Below, piece after piece: positions 8,931 to 18,575 of a stretch of DNA of 64,000 bases; the stretch's first letter is position 1; every line of letters starts with the position of its first letter. The notes under the pieces were generated by a model, which did not search any database, had not been told where the DNA came from, and was given only the letters and a program-made list of their open reading frames with translations. The DNA is taken from contig JAUZOO010000007.1 of NCBI GenBank assembly GCA_030706405.1, positions 212,472 to 276,471 on the forward strand, in the 5' to 3' direction. The DNA comes from Bacteroidota bacterium. GTDB lineage: Bacteria; Bacteroidota; Bacteroidia; Bacteroidales; JAAUTT01. The translations under genes and the position numbers were made by a program.

Positions 8931-9385
8931 ACCGCGAAGAACTCAAATCATATCTGGAAAGTAATTTTTCCAACTGTCAGGTAAGCGAAACTTTCGATTT
9001 TCCTTTACTGATCGTACCTAAAGAAGAACTGTTGAGTGTCGCCGGCAAATTGAAAAATTCTTCCGAAACACTTTTCGATTTCCTTTTCTGCGAAACTGCC
9101 GTTGACCGCAATCCTAATCTCGAGGTTGTTTATCACCTCACGTCAACCACGTTCCGCCATGATATGGAAATGAAGGTAATCCTCGAAGATCGCGAGAATC
9201 CGGAAGTTGAATCGGTTTACTCTCTTTGGCAGGCAGCCGATTTATTCGAAGACGAAATCTACGACATGTTCGGGATTCGTTTCGCCAACCATCCTAACCT
9301 GCGCCGCATCATGCTTGGTGACGAATGGCAAGGCTTCCCGCTTCGTAAGGATTATAAAGATGATGTAAATATTGTAACCTTGTAA
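8927..9385 (+). CDS. nuoC: NADH-quinone oxidoreductase subunit C
   Basis: The 30-kDa subunit of complex I, 152 residues, which scaffolds the hydrophilic arm next to NuoD. The signature region holds [19 protein letters not shown] and GFPLRKDY near the C-terminus. NuoC is separate here, not fused to NuoD as in Bacteroides and E. coli. It overlaps nuoB by four bases, and nuoD starts 17 bases downstream. Confidence 0.95.
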   Translation: MNREELKSYLESNFSNCQVSETFDFPLLIVPKEELLSVAGKLKNSSETLFDFLFCETAVDRNPNLEVVYHLTSTTFRHDMEMKVILEDRENPEVESVYSLWQAADLFEDEIYDMFGIRFANHPNLRRIMLGDEWQGFPLRKDYKDDVNIVTL

Positions 9386-9402
9386 TTAGGGGCTAATCAA
9401 TT

Positions 9403-10530
9403 ATGGAAAATCAAGATATTTCACTCCCCCTCGAAGAGCAAACCGAAGAATTTGTGGTCAATATCGGGCCACAGCACCCTTCCACCCACGGAGTACTCCG
9501 CCTGGAAGCCACGCTCGACGGGGAAACTATTAAAGACATTCTGCCTCACCTGGGCTACATCCACCGCGGTATCGAAAAGATGACCGAATCGCTTGGCTAC
9601 AAGCAGTCGATTTATCTGACCAGCCGTATGGATTATCTTTCGGCTCACATCAACAACCAGGCATGTTCTTTGGCGGTTGAAAAAGCCCTTCAGGTGGAAG
9701 TTCCTGAACGTGCCAAAGCAATCCGTATCATCATGGCCGAACTCCAACGCCTTACCTCGCACGAATTGTGGTGGGGTTCCTGCGCTATGGACATCGGAGC
9801 GGTAACCCCGTTCTTCCTCGGCTTCCGTGACCGTGAACGCATCCTCGAAATTTTTGAAGCAAACACCGGTAACCGTCTTACCATGAATTATATCACTCCC
9901 GGTGGTGTAATGCAGGACGTTCTTCCTTCGTTTGTTTCAGACCTGAAAACTTTATTAGTTAAAGTAAAAGGCTACCTAGCCGAATACGATACTCTTATCA
10001 CCGGAAATATCATCTTCCAGCGTCGTTTGCAAGGAGTTGGTGTTCTTCCGAAAGAAATGGCTATTTCGCTCGGCTGTACCGGTCCAACCGCCCGTGCATC
10101 GGGGGTAAGCTGCGACGTTCGTAAATATCATCCTTACGATGGTTACGAAAAACTCGAATTTAAGGAAATCCTTAATGACGGTTGTGACTCCTGGGCTCGT
10201 TACCTGGTTCGCATGGAAGAGATGAGAGAATCTATTTACATCATCGAACAGTTGCTCGACAACTTACCTGAAGGTGAGTATCGTGCCAAGATGAAAGGTG
10301 TCATTAAACTTCCTGCCGGTGAATATTATCAGCGTGTTGAAACAGCCCGCGGTGAACTTGGTGTTTATATCGTGAGTGACGGAACCAACAAGCCTTACCG
10401 TATGAAGTTCCGGACTCCGTGCTATTCGAACCTTGCCGCTGTAAAACCCATCAATGTTGGCGCTAAAATCGGCGACCTGATGGCAAGTATGGCAACCATC
10501 GACTTGGTAATCCCGGATATTGACAGATAA
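9403..10530 (+). CDS. nuoD: NADH-quinone oxidoreductase subunit D
   Basis: The 49-kDa subunit of complex I, homologous to the large subunit of NiFe hydrogenases; it forms the quinone-reduction chamber with NuoB. 375 residues with GPQHPSTHGVLRL near the N-terminus (quinone-binding His), the HRGIEKM segment and a C-terminus ending DLVIPDIDR. ATG start. A gap of about 70 bases precedes nuoH. Confidence 0.97.
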   Translation: MENQDISLPLEEQTEEFVVNIGPQHPSTHGVLRLEATLDGETIKDILPHLGYIHRGIEKMTESLGYKQSIYLTSRMDYLSAHINNQACSLAVEKALQVEVPERAKAIRIIMAELQRLTSHELWWGSCAMDIGAVTPFFLGFRDRERILEIFEANTGNRLTMNYITPGGVMQDVLPSFVSDLKTLLVKVKGYLAEYDTLITGNIIFQRRLQGVGVLPKEMAISLGCTGPTARASGVSCDVRKYHPYDGYEKLEFKEILNDGCDSWARYLVRMEEMRESIYIIEQLLDNLPEGEYRAKMKGVIKLPAGEYYQRVETARGELGVYIVSDGTNKPYRMKFRTPCYSNLAAVKPINVGAKIGDLMASMATIDLVIPDIDR

Positions 10531-10603
10531 ATGAGCCAATGATCAATGTGCTAATGTGTCAATTATTTGCGGCGCAGCGGTGCATTAAAATTTGATAAAT
10601 AAT

Positions 10604-11680
10604 ATGATTCAGTTTTCAGACATAACAAGTTGGATACACGAAACCCTTTCGGGACTATTGTCGCCGGGGCTGACATTCCTCGCTGAGCTCGTCCTCGCCG
10701 GGGTTGCTGTGTTAGCCATGGTTTTGGTTTTTGTAGTAATCTTTGTGTATATGGAACGTAAAGTTGCAGGTTTCATGCAGCTTCGTTACGGTCCTAACCG
10801 CGTAGGTATCTGGGGGTCCTTGCAGGTAATTGCCGACGTTTTTAAACTTCTGTTAAAAGAAAGCTTTGCGCCGGATAGCGTAGATAAACTTCTTTTTAAC
10901 CTTGCGCCTTATCTGGTGCTTGCCGTTTCGTTTATGGCGCTGGCTCCTATTTCGTGGGCACCTGGTTTACAGATGTGGGATACCAACATCGGCGTTCTTT
11001 TCATTTCTGCCGTATCATCAATTGGGGTTATCGGTATCCTGATGGCCGGATGGTCGAGTAACAACAAGTATTCGTTGATTGGGGCCATGCGTAGTGGTGC
11101 ACAGATTGTAAGTTACGAGCTTTCGGCCGGACTTTCGATCCTTGCGGTTGTAGCCATGTGCGGAAGCCTTTCGGTACACGACATCATTCAGTCGCAAGCC
11201 GATGGTTGGTGGATCTTTAAAGGTCACCTTCCGATCATCTTCTCGTTTGTAGTTTATGTAATTGCCAGTACTGCTGAATGTAACCGCGCTCCCTTCGACT
11301 TAGCCGAAGCTGAATCGGAGCTTACCGCTGGTTACCACACCGAATATTCGGGTATGGGCTTTGGTATTTTCTACCTTACTGAGTATATCAATATGTTGGT
11401 GGTTGCAATGGTTGCTTCGACCGTGTTCCTTGGCGGATGGCTGCCTTTCCATATTTATGGATTCGAGGCCTTTAACCATGTGATGAATTTTATCCCTTCG
11501 TGGATTTGGTTCTTTGGTAAGATTTTCTTCATCATCTTCCTGATTATGTGGTTCCGGTGGACTTTCCCCCGTTTACGTATCGACCAGCTGCTTAAGCTTG
11601 AATGGAAGTATCTGTTGCCGCTTAGCATCGTCAATCTGGTGATTGTAGCTTTCATCACCATCATGGGCTGGCATTTTTAA
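10604..11680 (+). CDS. nuoH: NADH-quinone oxidoreductase subunit H
   Basis: Membrane subunit linking the quinone cavity to the proton channels, about eight TM helices, 358 residues. I use the ATG at 10604 rather than the in-frame TTG at 10592. Signatures are MERKVAGFMQLRYGPNRVG and the acidic loop FDLAEAESELTAGYHTEYSG. It lies within the nuo operon, followed 22 bases later by nuoI. Confidence 0.95.
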   Translation: MIQFSDITSWIHETLSGLLSPGLTFLAELVLAGVAVLAMVLVFVVIFVYMERKVAGFMQLRYGPNRVGIWGSLQVIADVFKLLLKESFAPDSVDKLLFNLAPYLVLAVSFMALAPISWAPGLQMWDTNIGVLFISAVSSIGVIGILMAGWSSNNKYSLIGAMRSGAQIVSYELSAGLSILAVVAMCGSLSVHDIIQSQADGWWIFKGHLPIIFSFVVYVIASTAECNRAPFDLAEAESELTAGYHTEYSGMGFGIFYLTEYINMLVVAMVASTVFLGGWLPFHIYGFEAFNHVMNFIPSWIWFFGKIFFIIFLIMWFRWTFPRLRIDQLLKLEWKYLLPLSIVNLVIVAFITIMGWHF

Positions 11681-11702
11681 TCGTATAAAATAAGGATTTT
11701 CA

Positions 11703-12185
11703 ATGAAAACAGTATTACGATATCTTCAGGAAGTTGCTTTGGCATTTCGTTCGTTGTGGAGCGGTTTAAGGCTTACGCTTTACTTCTTTACCCACCCGCG
11801 CAAGGAAATCATCACCGAGCAATATCCCGAAAACAGGACAACCTCCATCAACATTCCGGAACGTTTTGCCGGTGAGGTAGTGCTTACCCACGACGAAAAC
11901 AACGAGCATAAATGTACCGCTTGTACCCTTTGCGAAATGGCTTGTCCGAACGGTACCATCAAAATCATTTCTGCCCAGGTTGAAACCGAAGACGGCAAGA
12001 AGAAAAAGGTGCTCGACAAATGGGTTTATAACCTTGGCATGTGTACTTTCTGTGCCCAGTGTATCGATGCTTGTCCGCAGAACGCCATTACGATGAAAAA
12101 CTCGTTTGAGCTTAGCGTGTACAATCGCAGCGATTTAATAAAGACTCTCAATAAACCTGGTTCGAAACTTAAAGAAAAATCATAA
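11703..12185 (+). CDS. nuoI: NADH-quinone oxidoreductase subunit I
   Basis: 8Fe ferredoxin-like subunit that carries clusters N6a and N6b and passes electrons to NuoB; 160 residues. Two CxxCxxCxxxCP motifs are present: CTACTLCEMACP and CTFCAQCIDACP. The stop overlaps the nuoJ start by one base. In this operon NuoI would be the entry point for electrons because NuoE, F and G are absent. Confidence 0.96.
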   Translation: MKTVLRYLQEVALAFRSLWSGLRLTLYFFTHPRKEIITEQYPENRTTSINIPERFAGEVVLTHDENNEHKCTACTLCEMACPNGTIKIISAQVETEDGKKKKVLDKWVYNLGMCTFCAQCIDACPQNAITMKNSFELSVYNRSDLIKTLNKPGSKLKEKS

Positions 12186-12697
12186 TGAGCGCATCGACCA
12201 TTATATTTTACATTTTAGCGGCTTTAACGCTTACTTTCGGGGCGTTAACAGTTTTTTCGCGTAAAATTTTCAGGGCAGCGGTATTCTTGCTGTTGTCGCT
12301 TATCTGCATTGCCGGTATCTATATCCTCATGGAAATGGATTTTGTGGCAGCCCTTCAAATCGTCATTTATGTAGGCGGTATTGTGGTTCTTATCATCTTC
12401 TCGATATTCCTGACCCAAAAGGCTGGAGAACGGTTGCCTTCGCGACTGCCCAAAAGACTTTTGTGGGCGATACTGTTGCCCGTTGCCGGTTTGGCTTTTT
12501 CGAGCTGGGTGATTTTTAACCATCCGTTTGCACAAACAGGAACAGCGCCTATCGAACCAACGGTTCATAATATCGGGTTGCAGTTGCTTAATTATGATCA
12601 ATATGGTTATGTGCTTCCTTTCGAAGCGGTGAGTATTTTGTTGCTTGCTTCGCTGGTAGGTAGTATCATCATCGCCATGAAGAAAAAACAGCAATAA
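12185..12697 (+). CDS. nuoJ: NADH-quinone oxidoreductase subunit J
   Basis: Membrane subunit with about five TM helices, 170 residues. The pi-bulge region of the third helix, ALQIVIYVGGIVVLIIFSI, is the family hallmark. It is translationally coupled to nuoI (one-base overlap) and followed by nuoK. Confidence 0.94.
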   Translation: MSASTIIFYILAALTLTFGALTVFSRKIFRAAVFLLLSLICIAGIYILMEMDFVAALQIVIYVGGIVVLIIFSIFLTQKAGERLPSRLPKRLLWAILLPVAGLAFSSWVIFNHPFAQTGTAPIEPTVHNIGLQLLNYDQYGYVLPFEAVSILLLASLVGSIIIAMKKKQQ

Positions 12698-12724
12698 TCT
12701 CAGTACTGAGAAAACGAAAAAACT

Positions 12725-13039
12725 ATGGAACAAGTACCATTGACTCACGTTTTAATATTAAGCTCCACCCTGTTCTTTCTGGGTATCTACGGTTTCTTTT
12801 CGCGCCGTAACCTCATTACCATGTTAATGTCGATAGAGCTTATCCTTAATAGCATCAATATCAATTTTGTGGCATTCAACAAATACCTGTATCCGCACCA
12901 GCTGGAAGGTGTATTCTTTACCCTTTTCATTATTACGGTTGCGGCTGCCGAGGTTTCGCTGTCTATCGCCATCATCATAAACCTCTTCCGCAGGTTTAAC
13001 ACCATTGATATTGAAGATACCAACACCTTGAAATTCTAA
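12725..13039 (+). CDS. nuoK: NADH-quinone oxidoreductase subunit K
   Basis: Three-TM, 104-residue subunit homologous to MrpC, with the conserved glutamates in MLMSIELILNSININ and the second membrane Glu in VAAAEVSLSIAI that form part of the central proton path. nuoL follows four bases after the stop. Confidence 0.95.
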   Translation: MEQVPLTHVLILSSTLFFLGIYGFFSRRNLITMLMSIELILNSININFVAFNKYLYPHQLEGVFFTLFIITVAAAEVSLSIAIIINLFRRFNTIDIEDTNTLKF

Positions 13040-13043
13040 GCTT

Positions 13044-14978
13044 ATGAGCAGTTACGATTTATCGTCTATTCTAATTGTGCTTTTACCCATCGTAAGTTTC
13101 GTTACACTTTCGGTTTTCGGTAAAAGAATAAAACCCAGTATTTCCGGAGTACTCGGAACCATGTCATTGGCCATTACCTTAGTCTTGGCGCTTTATGTGG
13201 CTTACGGTTACTTTTTCGATTTTGGCATGCAGGCCGGAGCTCACGTAAAACATATTGCTTTGCAGTTTCAGTGGCTCAAGTTTAACGAAAACCTTTCCAT
13301 CGATTTAGGTATCGTCCTCGATCCTATTTCGGTAATGATGCTTGTTGTGATTACCGCAGTTTCTACGATGGTTCACCTTTACAGTATCAACTACATGCAC
13401 GGTGAAGAACGTTTTACCATGTATTATGCCTATCTGTCGTTGTTTACCTTTTCGATGTTAGGTTTGGTGGTTGCTGTTAACATTTTCCAGATGTATATTT
13501 TCTGGGAGTTGGTAGGGGTTTCCTCTTTCTTGTTGATTGGTTATTACTATACCAAACCTTCGGCCATCGCCGCTGCCAAGAAAGCTTTCATCGTTACCCG
13601 GTTTGCCGACCTCGGTTTCCTGATCGGTATCCTGATGTTGAGCTACGGTGCAAAAACACTCGATTTCTTTACACTCATTGAACGTCTTACCCAACCCAAT
13701 TCAGTTTACCTCGCTTCGTTTGCCGGTTCTTCCTTCTTAGGATTGTCGGCACTTTCGTGGGCATTGCTTTTGGTATTTACCGGTGGTGCTGGTAAATCGG
13801 CCATGTTCCCGTTGCATATCTGGCTGCCCGATGCTATGGAAGGTCCGACGCCGGTTTCTGCGTTAATCCACGCTGCTACCATGGTTGTTGCCGGAGTATT
13901 TTTGGTTGGACGTTTGTTCCCGATATTCGCTATTTCCGCTCCCGATGCGCTTCATATCGTGGGTTACATCGGTGGGTTCACTGCATTGTTTGCAGCCATC
14001 ATCGCTTGTACACAAACCGATATTAAACGTGTTTTGGCATATTCGACCATCTCGCAGATTGCCTTTATGATGTTTGCCCTCGGGGTTTCCGGCTGGGGCG
14101 AAGAAAGCGAAGGTTTCACTGCTTCGATGTTCCACCTCTTTACCCACGCATTCTTTAAAGCGTTGTTGTTCCTCGGTGCCGGTGCAGTTATCCACGCTGT
14201 TCACAGCAACGAAATGGAAGATATGGGCGGTTTGCGCAAAGCTTTACCGATTACGCACATCACCTTCCTTTTAGCTTGTTTGGCGATTGCAGGGGTTCCG
14301 CCGTTTGCAGGGTTTTTCAGTAAGGAAGCGATCCTTTCGGCTGCTTTCCACGGTAATTCGTTGATTTTTTACGTAGGTCTTTTTACCAGCTGTTTAACAG
14401 CTTTCTATATGTTCCGTCTGTATTTCCGTATCTTCTGGTACAATCCTGTTAAAGAAGACCATCACAACCACGAAGGCCATACCTGGCCGATGAACATTGC
14501 GCTCATCATCCTTGCTTTCGGGGCTGTATTTGCCGGATTAATTCCTTTCGGACACTTCGTAAGCGCCGATGGCAAGCCCATTGAACTTCCGTTCCACCTT
14601 ACCTTCTCTATTGCTCCGGTATTGCTTGGGATTGCAGGTATTCTGCTTGCTTACGTAATGTATGGTGAGAAAAACGAAATGCCTGATAAGCTTACAGCTT
14701 CAATAAGCGGACTTTATCGCGCGGCTTATCGCAAATTCTATATCGACGAAGTGTATTTGTTCGTTACCAAGAAGGTTTTATTCAACTTGGTTGGACGTCC
14801 GGCCGCTTGGTTCGACCGCAACGTGGTTGACGGCATGATTAACGGTTATGCTTCGATTACCACCATGAGTTCCGAATCTATCAAACCTATGCAGTCCGGA
14901 AGGTTGCAATCGTACACCATGTTCTTCCTTGGAGGCGTTTTGCTTGTAGCTGCATTATTAGTAATTAAATTCATGTAA
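13044..14978 (+). CDS. nuoL: NADH-quinone oxidoreductase subunit L
   Basis: Antiporter-like proton-pumping subunit, 644 residues with many TM helices. Visible signatures are MYIFWELVGVSSFLLIGYY (key Glu), GGAGKSAMFPLHIWLPDAM (key Lys), PVSALIHAATMV and a C-terminal region long enough for the lateral helix. It is followed by nuoM six bases later. Confidence 0.96.
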   Translation: MSSYDLSSILIVLLPIVSFVTLSVFGKRIKPSISGVLGTMSLAITLVLALYVAYGYFFDFGMQAGAHVKHIALQFQWLKFNENLSIDLGIVLDPISVMMLVVITAVSTMVHLYSINYMHGEERFTMYYAYLSLFTFSMLGLVVAVNIFQMYIFWELVGVSSFLLIGYYYTKPSAIAAAKKAFIVTRFADLGFLIGILMLSYGAKTLDFFTLIERLTQPNSVYLASFAGSSFLGLSALSWALLLVFTGGAGKSAMFPLHIWLPDAMEGPTPVSALIHAATMVVAGVFLVGRLFPIFAISAPDALHIVGYIGGFTALFAAIIACTQTDIKRVLAYSTISQIAFMMFALGVSGWGEESEGFTASMFHLFTHAFFKALLFLGAGAVIHAVHSNEMEDMGGLRKALPITHITFLLACLAIAGVPPFAGFFSKEAILSAAFHGNSLIFYVGLFTSCLTAFYMFRLYFRIFWYNPVKEDHHNHEGHTWPMNIALIILAFGAVFAGLIPFGHFVSADGKPIELPFHLTFSIAPVLLGIAGILLAYVMYGEKNEMPDKLTASISGLYRAAYRKFYIDEVYLFVTKKVLFNLVGRPAAWFDRNVVDGMINGYASITTMSSESIKPMQSGRLQSYTMFFLGGVLLVAALLVIKFM

Positions 14979-14984
14979 CAGCCA

Positions 14985-16496
14985 ATGGATACTTTATCAT
15001 TATTAATTCTTATTCCGCTTGTTACAGCACTGGGCGTTTTGGTTTCGAAAAAAGACCAAACGATTAAACTGGTTGCCTTAGCCGGAAGTATTTTACAGCT
15101 TGGATTTTCGGTGTGGCTCACCTTGTTTTATGTTGGGCTTCGTAATGCCGGCATCTCCGGAATGTTTTTGATGCAGAACAGCATCGAATGGTTTGCTCCG
15201 CTTCACATTTATTTCCGTTCGGGAGTTGATGGTATTTCGCTGTCGATGATCCTGCTGACGGCTTTTGTTGTGGTTGGGGGTATCCTCGTTTCGTGGAGGA
15301 TTGAAAAACAGGTTAAAGAATTTTTCTTTCTCCTCATATTCCTGAGTTTGGGAGCCTATGGGTTCTTCATTTCCACCGATTTGTTCATGATGTTCTTCTT
15401 CCTCGAAATTGCCGTAATCCCTAAATATCTGTTGATTGGCATCTGGGGAAGCGGAAAGAAAGATTACAGCGCCATGAAACTTGCCCTGATGCTCATGGGA
15501 GGTTCTGCCTTGGTATTTTTAGGAATCGTTGGTATGTATTATGCAGCCGGCGTTTACGGAAGCGCTCCTACCTGGGATTTGCAGGCTCTGTCTCAAATCA
15601 AACTTCCAATTGAAATTCAGCGTGTACTTTACATCCTTATATTTACCGGGTTTGGTATTTTTACTGCAATGTTCCCGTTTCACACCTGGGCTCCCGATGG
15701 TCACTCTTCGGCTCCTACTGCTGCATCGATGTTCCTCGCAGGTATTTCGATGAAACTTGGAGGTTACGGTTGTTTGCGCGTGGCAACCTATCTTTTGCCC
15801 GACGCCGCTCAGGAACTCTCGTGGATATTTATCATTTTGGCTTCGATTGCTATCATCTACGGTGCTTTTGCCACGATGATGCAGAAAGACCTTAAGTATA
15901 TGAACGCATACTCGTCGGTAAGTCACTGCGGGTTTGTGATCCTCGGTATAGCCATGCTTACCAAGACGGCTATCACGGGTGCCGTTATCCAGATGGTTTC
16001 GCACGGTGTGATGACAGCCCTTTTCTTTGCCACCATCGGGATGATTTACGATCGTGCTCATACCCGTCAGGCCGATGAACTGGGAGGTGTGCTCAAGCAA
16101 ATACCTTTTATCGGAACAACCTTCATCATTGTAGGTTTATGTTCGCTTGGTCTGCCCGGTTTCAGCGGTTTCGTTTCCGAAATGACTGTTTTTGTTGGTT
16201 CGTGGGAACATCCCGGCGTATGGTACAAAGTTGCTACCATCCTGGCTTGTGCTTCTATCGTGGTAACTGCCGTTTATATTCTTCGTGCTGTTGGTCTCGC
16301 CATCTGGGGAACCATCAAAAACAAAGAATTTGAACAGCTTAAAGATGCCCGTTGGAACGAACGTCTGGCCACGGTGCTGTTGGTTGTCGGTATTCTTATC
16401 ATCGGGTTGTGTCCGTTCTGGATTACCAAGTTGGTCGATAGCGATTCGCTCATCATATTTAATAAACTAATTTCAGTGGCCTCGCTGGCCCACTAA
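14985..16496 (+). CDS. nuoM: NADH-quinone oxidoreductase subunit M
   Basis: Second antiporter-like subunit, 503 residues. Signatures are MMFFFLEIAVIPKYLLIG (key Glu), FPFHTWAPDGHSSAPTAAS, YMNAYSSVSHCGFVILG and GLCSLGLPGFSGFVSE. ATG start six bases after nuoL. Confidence 0.96.
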   Translation: MDTLSLLILIPLVTALGVLVSKKDQTIKLVALAGSILQLGFSVWLTLFYVGLRNAGISGMFLMQNSIEWFAPLHIYFRSGVDGISLSMILLTAFVVVGGILVSWRIEKQVKEFFFLLIFLSLGAYGFFISTDLFMMFFFLEIAVIPKYLLIGIWGSGKKDYSAMKLALMLMGGSALVFLGIVGMYYAAGVYGSAPTWDLQALSQIKLPIEIQRVLYILIFTGFGIFTAMFPFHTWAPDGHSSAPTAASMFLAGISMKLGGYGCLRVATYLLPDAAQELSWIFIILASIAIIYGAFATMMQKDLKYMNAYSSVSHCGFVILGIAMLTKTAITGAVIQMVSHGVMTALFFATIGMIYDRAHTRQADELGGVLKQIPFIGTTFIIVGLCSLGLPGFSGFVSEMTVFVGSWEHPGVWYKVATILACASIVVTAVYILRAVGLAIWGTIKNKEFEQLKDARWNERLATVLLVVGILIIGLCPFWITKLVDSDSLIIFNKLISVASLAH

Positions 16497-16515
16497 TCCT
16501 GTTAATGATTAAGCT

Positions 16516-17931
16516 ATGAGTTTAGACTCCATTTTGTTATTACGGTTTGAGTGGATAATCACCCTGATTATCTTCATTCTGCTGGTCTTGAAACTTAGCG
16601 ATGCCGATAATAAAGTCGGTGCGTTGATGAAGGCCATCAATGTATTATTGTTTGTGAATTTTGCAGCAGGATTATTGCCTATTGGTGAAGGTTCACTGTT
16701 TAACGGGTTCTTTAAAACCTCCGAACTGATTGTTCTCGAAAAGAACATTCTTAACCTCGGGGTGCTTTTAATCTCACTGGCATCGTTTACCTGGCTTACC
16801 AACCATAAGCACCGCATCGAATTCTATATTCTTATGCTCAGTAGTATGCTTGGGGTTTATGTGATGCTTTCCAGCGGTCATCTTCTGATGTTGTACCTTG
16901 GTTTGGAAATGTCGACCATTCCGGTTGCTGCCTTAGCCAACTTTAACAAGACAGAAAAGCGTTCGTCTGAAGCCGGTGTGAAGTTTATCCTTTCATCTAC
17001 TTTCTCAACAGGTATTATGCTGTTTGGTATTTCCCTGTTGTATGGTGCTGTAGGTAACCTGAGCTTCGAATCGATCATTGCAAACCTGCATCCCGATGCG
17101 CTCACTTTGTTTGCTTTTGCATTCATCCTGGGAGGTTTCGGTTTCAAGATGTCGATGGTGCCTTTCCATCTTTGGACAGCCGATGTTTACGAAGGTTCTC
17201 CCGTTGGCGTCACCAATTATCTTTCGGTAATCTCCAAAGGTTCGGTAATCTTCATCTTCATCACGGTGTTATATACTGTTTTTGGAGGAATGAAAGATGC
17301 CTGGCTGCTGGCTGTCGGCGTTTTAGCTGTGTTAAGCATGACCATTGGTAACCTTTTCGCTTTGCGTCAGGATAACATCAAACGGTTACTTGCTTTTTCT
17401 TCCATCTCGCAGGTTGGTTTTGTGCTGGTGGGTATTGCCGGAGCTGCCAAAGTGGGTGTAACTGCCGTAGTTTATTTCGTATTGATTTACATGCTTAGTA
17501 ATATCGCAGCCTTCGGTGTTGCCGGTGCTATTGCCGATACTACCGGGAAGGAATCGCTTAATAAAGCTTACAAAGGTCTTTATAAATCGAATCCTTTCTA
17601 TGCGCTTATCCTCGCCCTCGCGTTGTTCTCCCTTGCCGGGGTTCCGCCTACTGCCGGTTTCTTCGGAAAATTGTTCCTTTTAACCTCGGGTATGGGTACT
17701 GCCATGTACGTTGTGCTGGGTATTGCCGGGATTAATCTGGTAATTTCGCTTTACAACTACCTGCGTGTGGTTAAATACATGTTTATCGACGAAGCCGAAG
17801 AAGTCCTTCCGGTTGTTGATAAAAACAAAGCCCTAACCACTGCCCTTATCGTTTGTATCATCGGTTTATTGGTGATTGGTTTTGTAACACCGATTTACCA
17901 GTACATCGACTCGATAAGCTTTGGAATGTAA
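16516..17931 (+). CDS. nuoN: NADH-quinone oxidoreductase subunit N
   Basis: Third antiporter-like subunit, 471 residues, closing the membrane arm. Signatures are MLYLGLEMSTIPVAALA, KMSMVPFHLWTADVYEGSP, IKRLLAFSSISQVGFVLVG and LAGVPPTAGFFGKL. It is the last recognised nuo gene, followed 20 bases later by a small unknown gene on the same transcript. Confidence 0.96.
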   Translation: MSLDSILLLRFEWIITLIIFILLVLKLSDADNKVGALMKAINVLLFVNFAAGLLPIGEGSLFNGFFKTSELIVLEKNILNLGVLLISLASFTWLTNHKHRIEFYILMLSSMLGVYVMLSSGHLLMLYLGLEMSTIPVAALANFNKTEKRSSEAGVKFILSSTFSTGIMLFGISLLYGAVGNLSFESIIANLHPDALTLFAFAFILGGFGFKMSMVPFHLWTADVYEGSPVGVTNYLSVISKGSVIFIFITVLYTVFGGMKDAWLLAVGVLAVLSMTIGNLFALRQDNIKRLLAFSSISQVGFVLVGIAGAAKVGVTAVVYFVLIYMLSNIAAFGVAGAIADTTGKESLNKAYKGLYKSNPFYALILALALFSLAGVPPTAGFFGKLFLLTSGMGTAMYVVLGIAGINLVISLYNYLRVVKYMFIDEAEEVLPVVDKNKALTTALIVCIIGLLVIGFVTPIYQYIDSISFGM

Positions 17932-17951
17932 TTATCTGAAAATTTGAACTT

Positions 17952-18257
17952 ATGGCAATTAATCCATATCATACTGTAGAAGAAATCAACGGAACGCGTT
18001 GTTCGGTTGTTGAGAAGAAGGTTTCTGCCGAACGGGCTGCTTTTATTAAAGGCATCCTTGTAAACAGCGGTCTTACGGTTGAAGTTGCTACCGATGCCGA
18101 AGGAGTTTCCACCGTTGGGGTTACTGACGTTACCTTTAATGCGCTTCATGCGTTGTATGCCCGTAAACTTTTTACTGCCGACAAGAAAGTTATTATTCCT
18201 TCCGTCTGGTATCAGAAAGAACAAACCGGCGATTACTATTGGGATTATAAGAAATAG
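17952..18257 (+). CDS. Conserved small protein at end of nuo operon
   Basis: A soluble 101-residue protein without signal peptide or TM segment; I do not recognise a family. It is rich in aromatic residues at the C-terminus (WYQKEQTGDYYWDYKK). It lies 20 bases after nuoN and before the terminator at 18288-18336, so it is co-transcribed with complex I. Its codon use matches the nuo genes. A role in complex I assembly or electron input is possible but only inferred from position. Confidence 0.7.
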   Translation: MAINPYHTVEEINGTRCSVVEKKVSAERAAFIKGILVNSGLTVEVATDAEGVSTVGVTDVTFNALHALYARKLFTADKKVIIPSVWYQKEQTGDYYWDYKK

Positions 18258-18287
18258 TACTGAGTAGATAGTATTAAGTACTTAGAC

Positions 18288-18336
18288 AAACGCCCATTGG
18301 TTTATTTTTGGATAAATCAATGGGCGTTTTGTTTTT
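18288..18336 (+). terminator. Terminator of nuo operon, copy 1 of a duplicated element
   Basis: Arms CGCCCATTGGTTTAT (18291-18305) and ATAAATCAATGGGCG (18312-18326) form a 15-bp stem with one G.U pair, then TTTTGTTTTT. The element from 18249 to 18337, including the AAGAAATAG that contains the stop codon, recurs at 21290-21385 with compensating stem changes. Confidence 0.85.
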
Positions 18337-18422
18337 AATGTTGCAGTTTGCTTATCGAAGTTATGCTATCGTTAAACTTCGTCGAGCTTGGGGTTTTTTG
18401 TAGAAATAATCCCACCTGGTGT

Positions 18423-18457
18423 CATTTTATGTAAATTAAAAGCCATTTTATGTAAAT
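18423..18457 (+). promoter_or_regulatory. Direct repeat CATTTTATGTAAAT x2
   Basis: CATTTTATGTAAAT occurs at 18423-18436 and 18444-18457, exactly 21 bases apart (two helical turns). The core TATGTAAA recurs in the palindrome at 18492-18535. Together these look like operator sites controlling the rhamnosidase gene. Confidence 0.5.
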
Positions 18458-18491
18458 AAGAAGGCATGTTCATTAATAATGTTACTTTTAT

Positions 18492-18535
18492 TTTTACATA
18501 GTTCAACTAAAAGCTTTTAGCTGAACTATGTAAAA
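18492..18535. promoter_or_regulatory. 44-bp near-perfect palindrome upstream of rhamnosidase
   Basis: Arms of 22 bases (18492-18513 and 18514-18535) are complementary at 21 positions with no loop, centred on AAAAGCTTTTAG. It could be an operator for a dimeric regulator or the stem of an RNA hairpin in the 5' leader. The gene starts 41 bases downstream. Confidence 0.55.
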
Positions 18536-18575
18536 GGAATTCACTAACAAATTACTAATTAGAAGGAGTTGTAAA

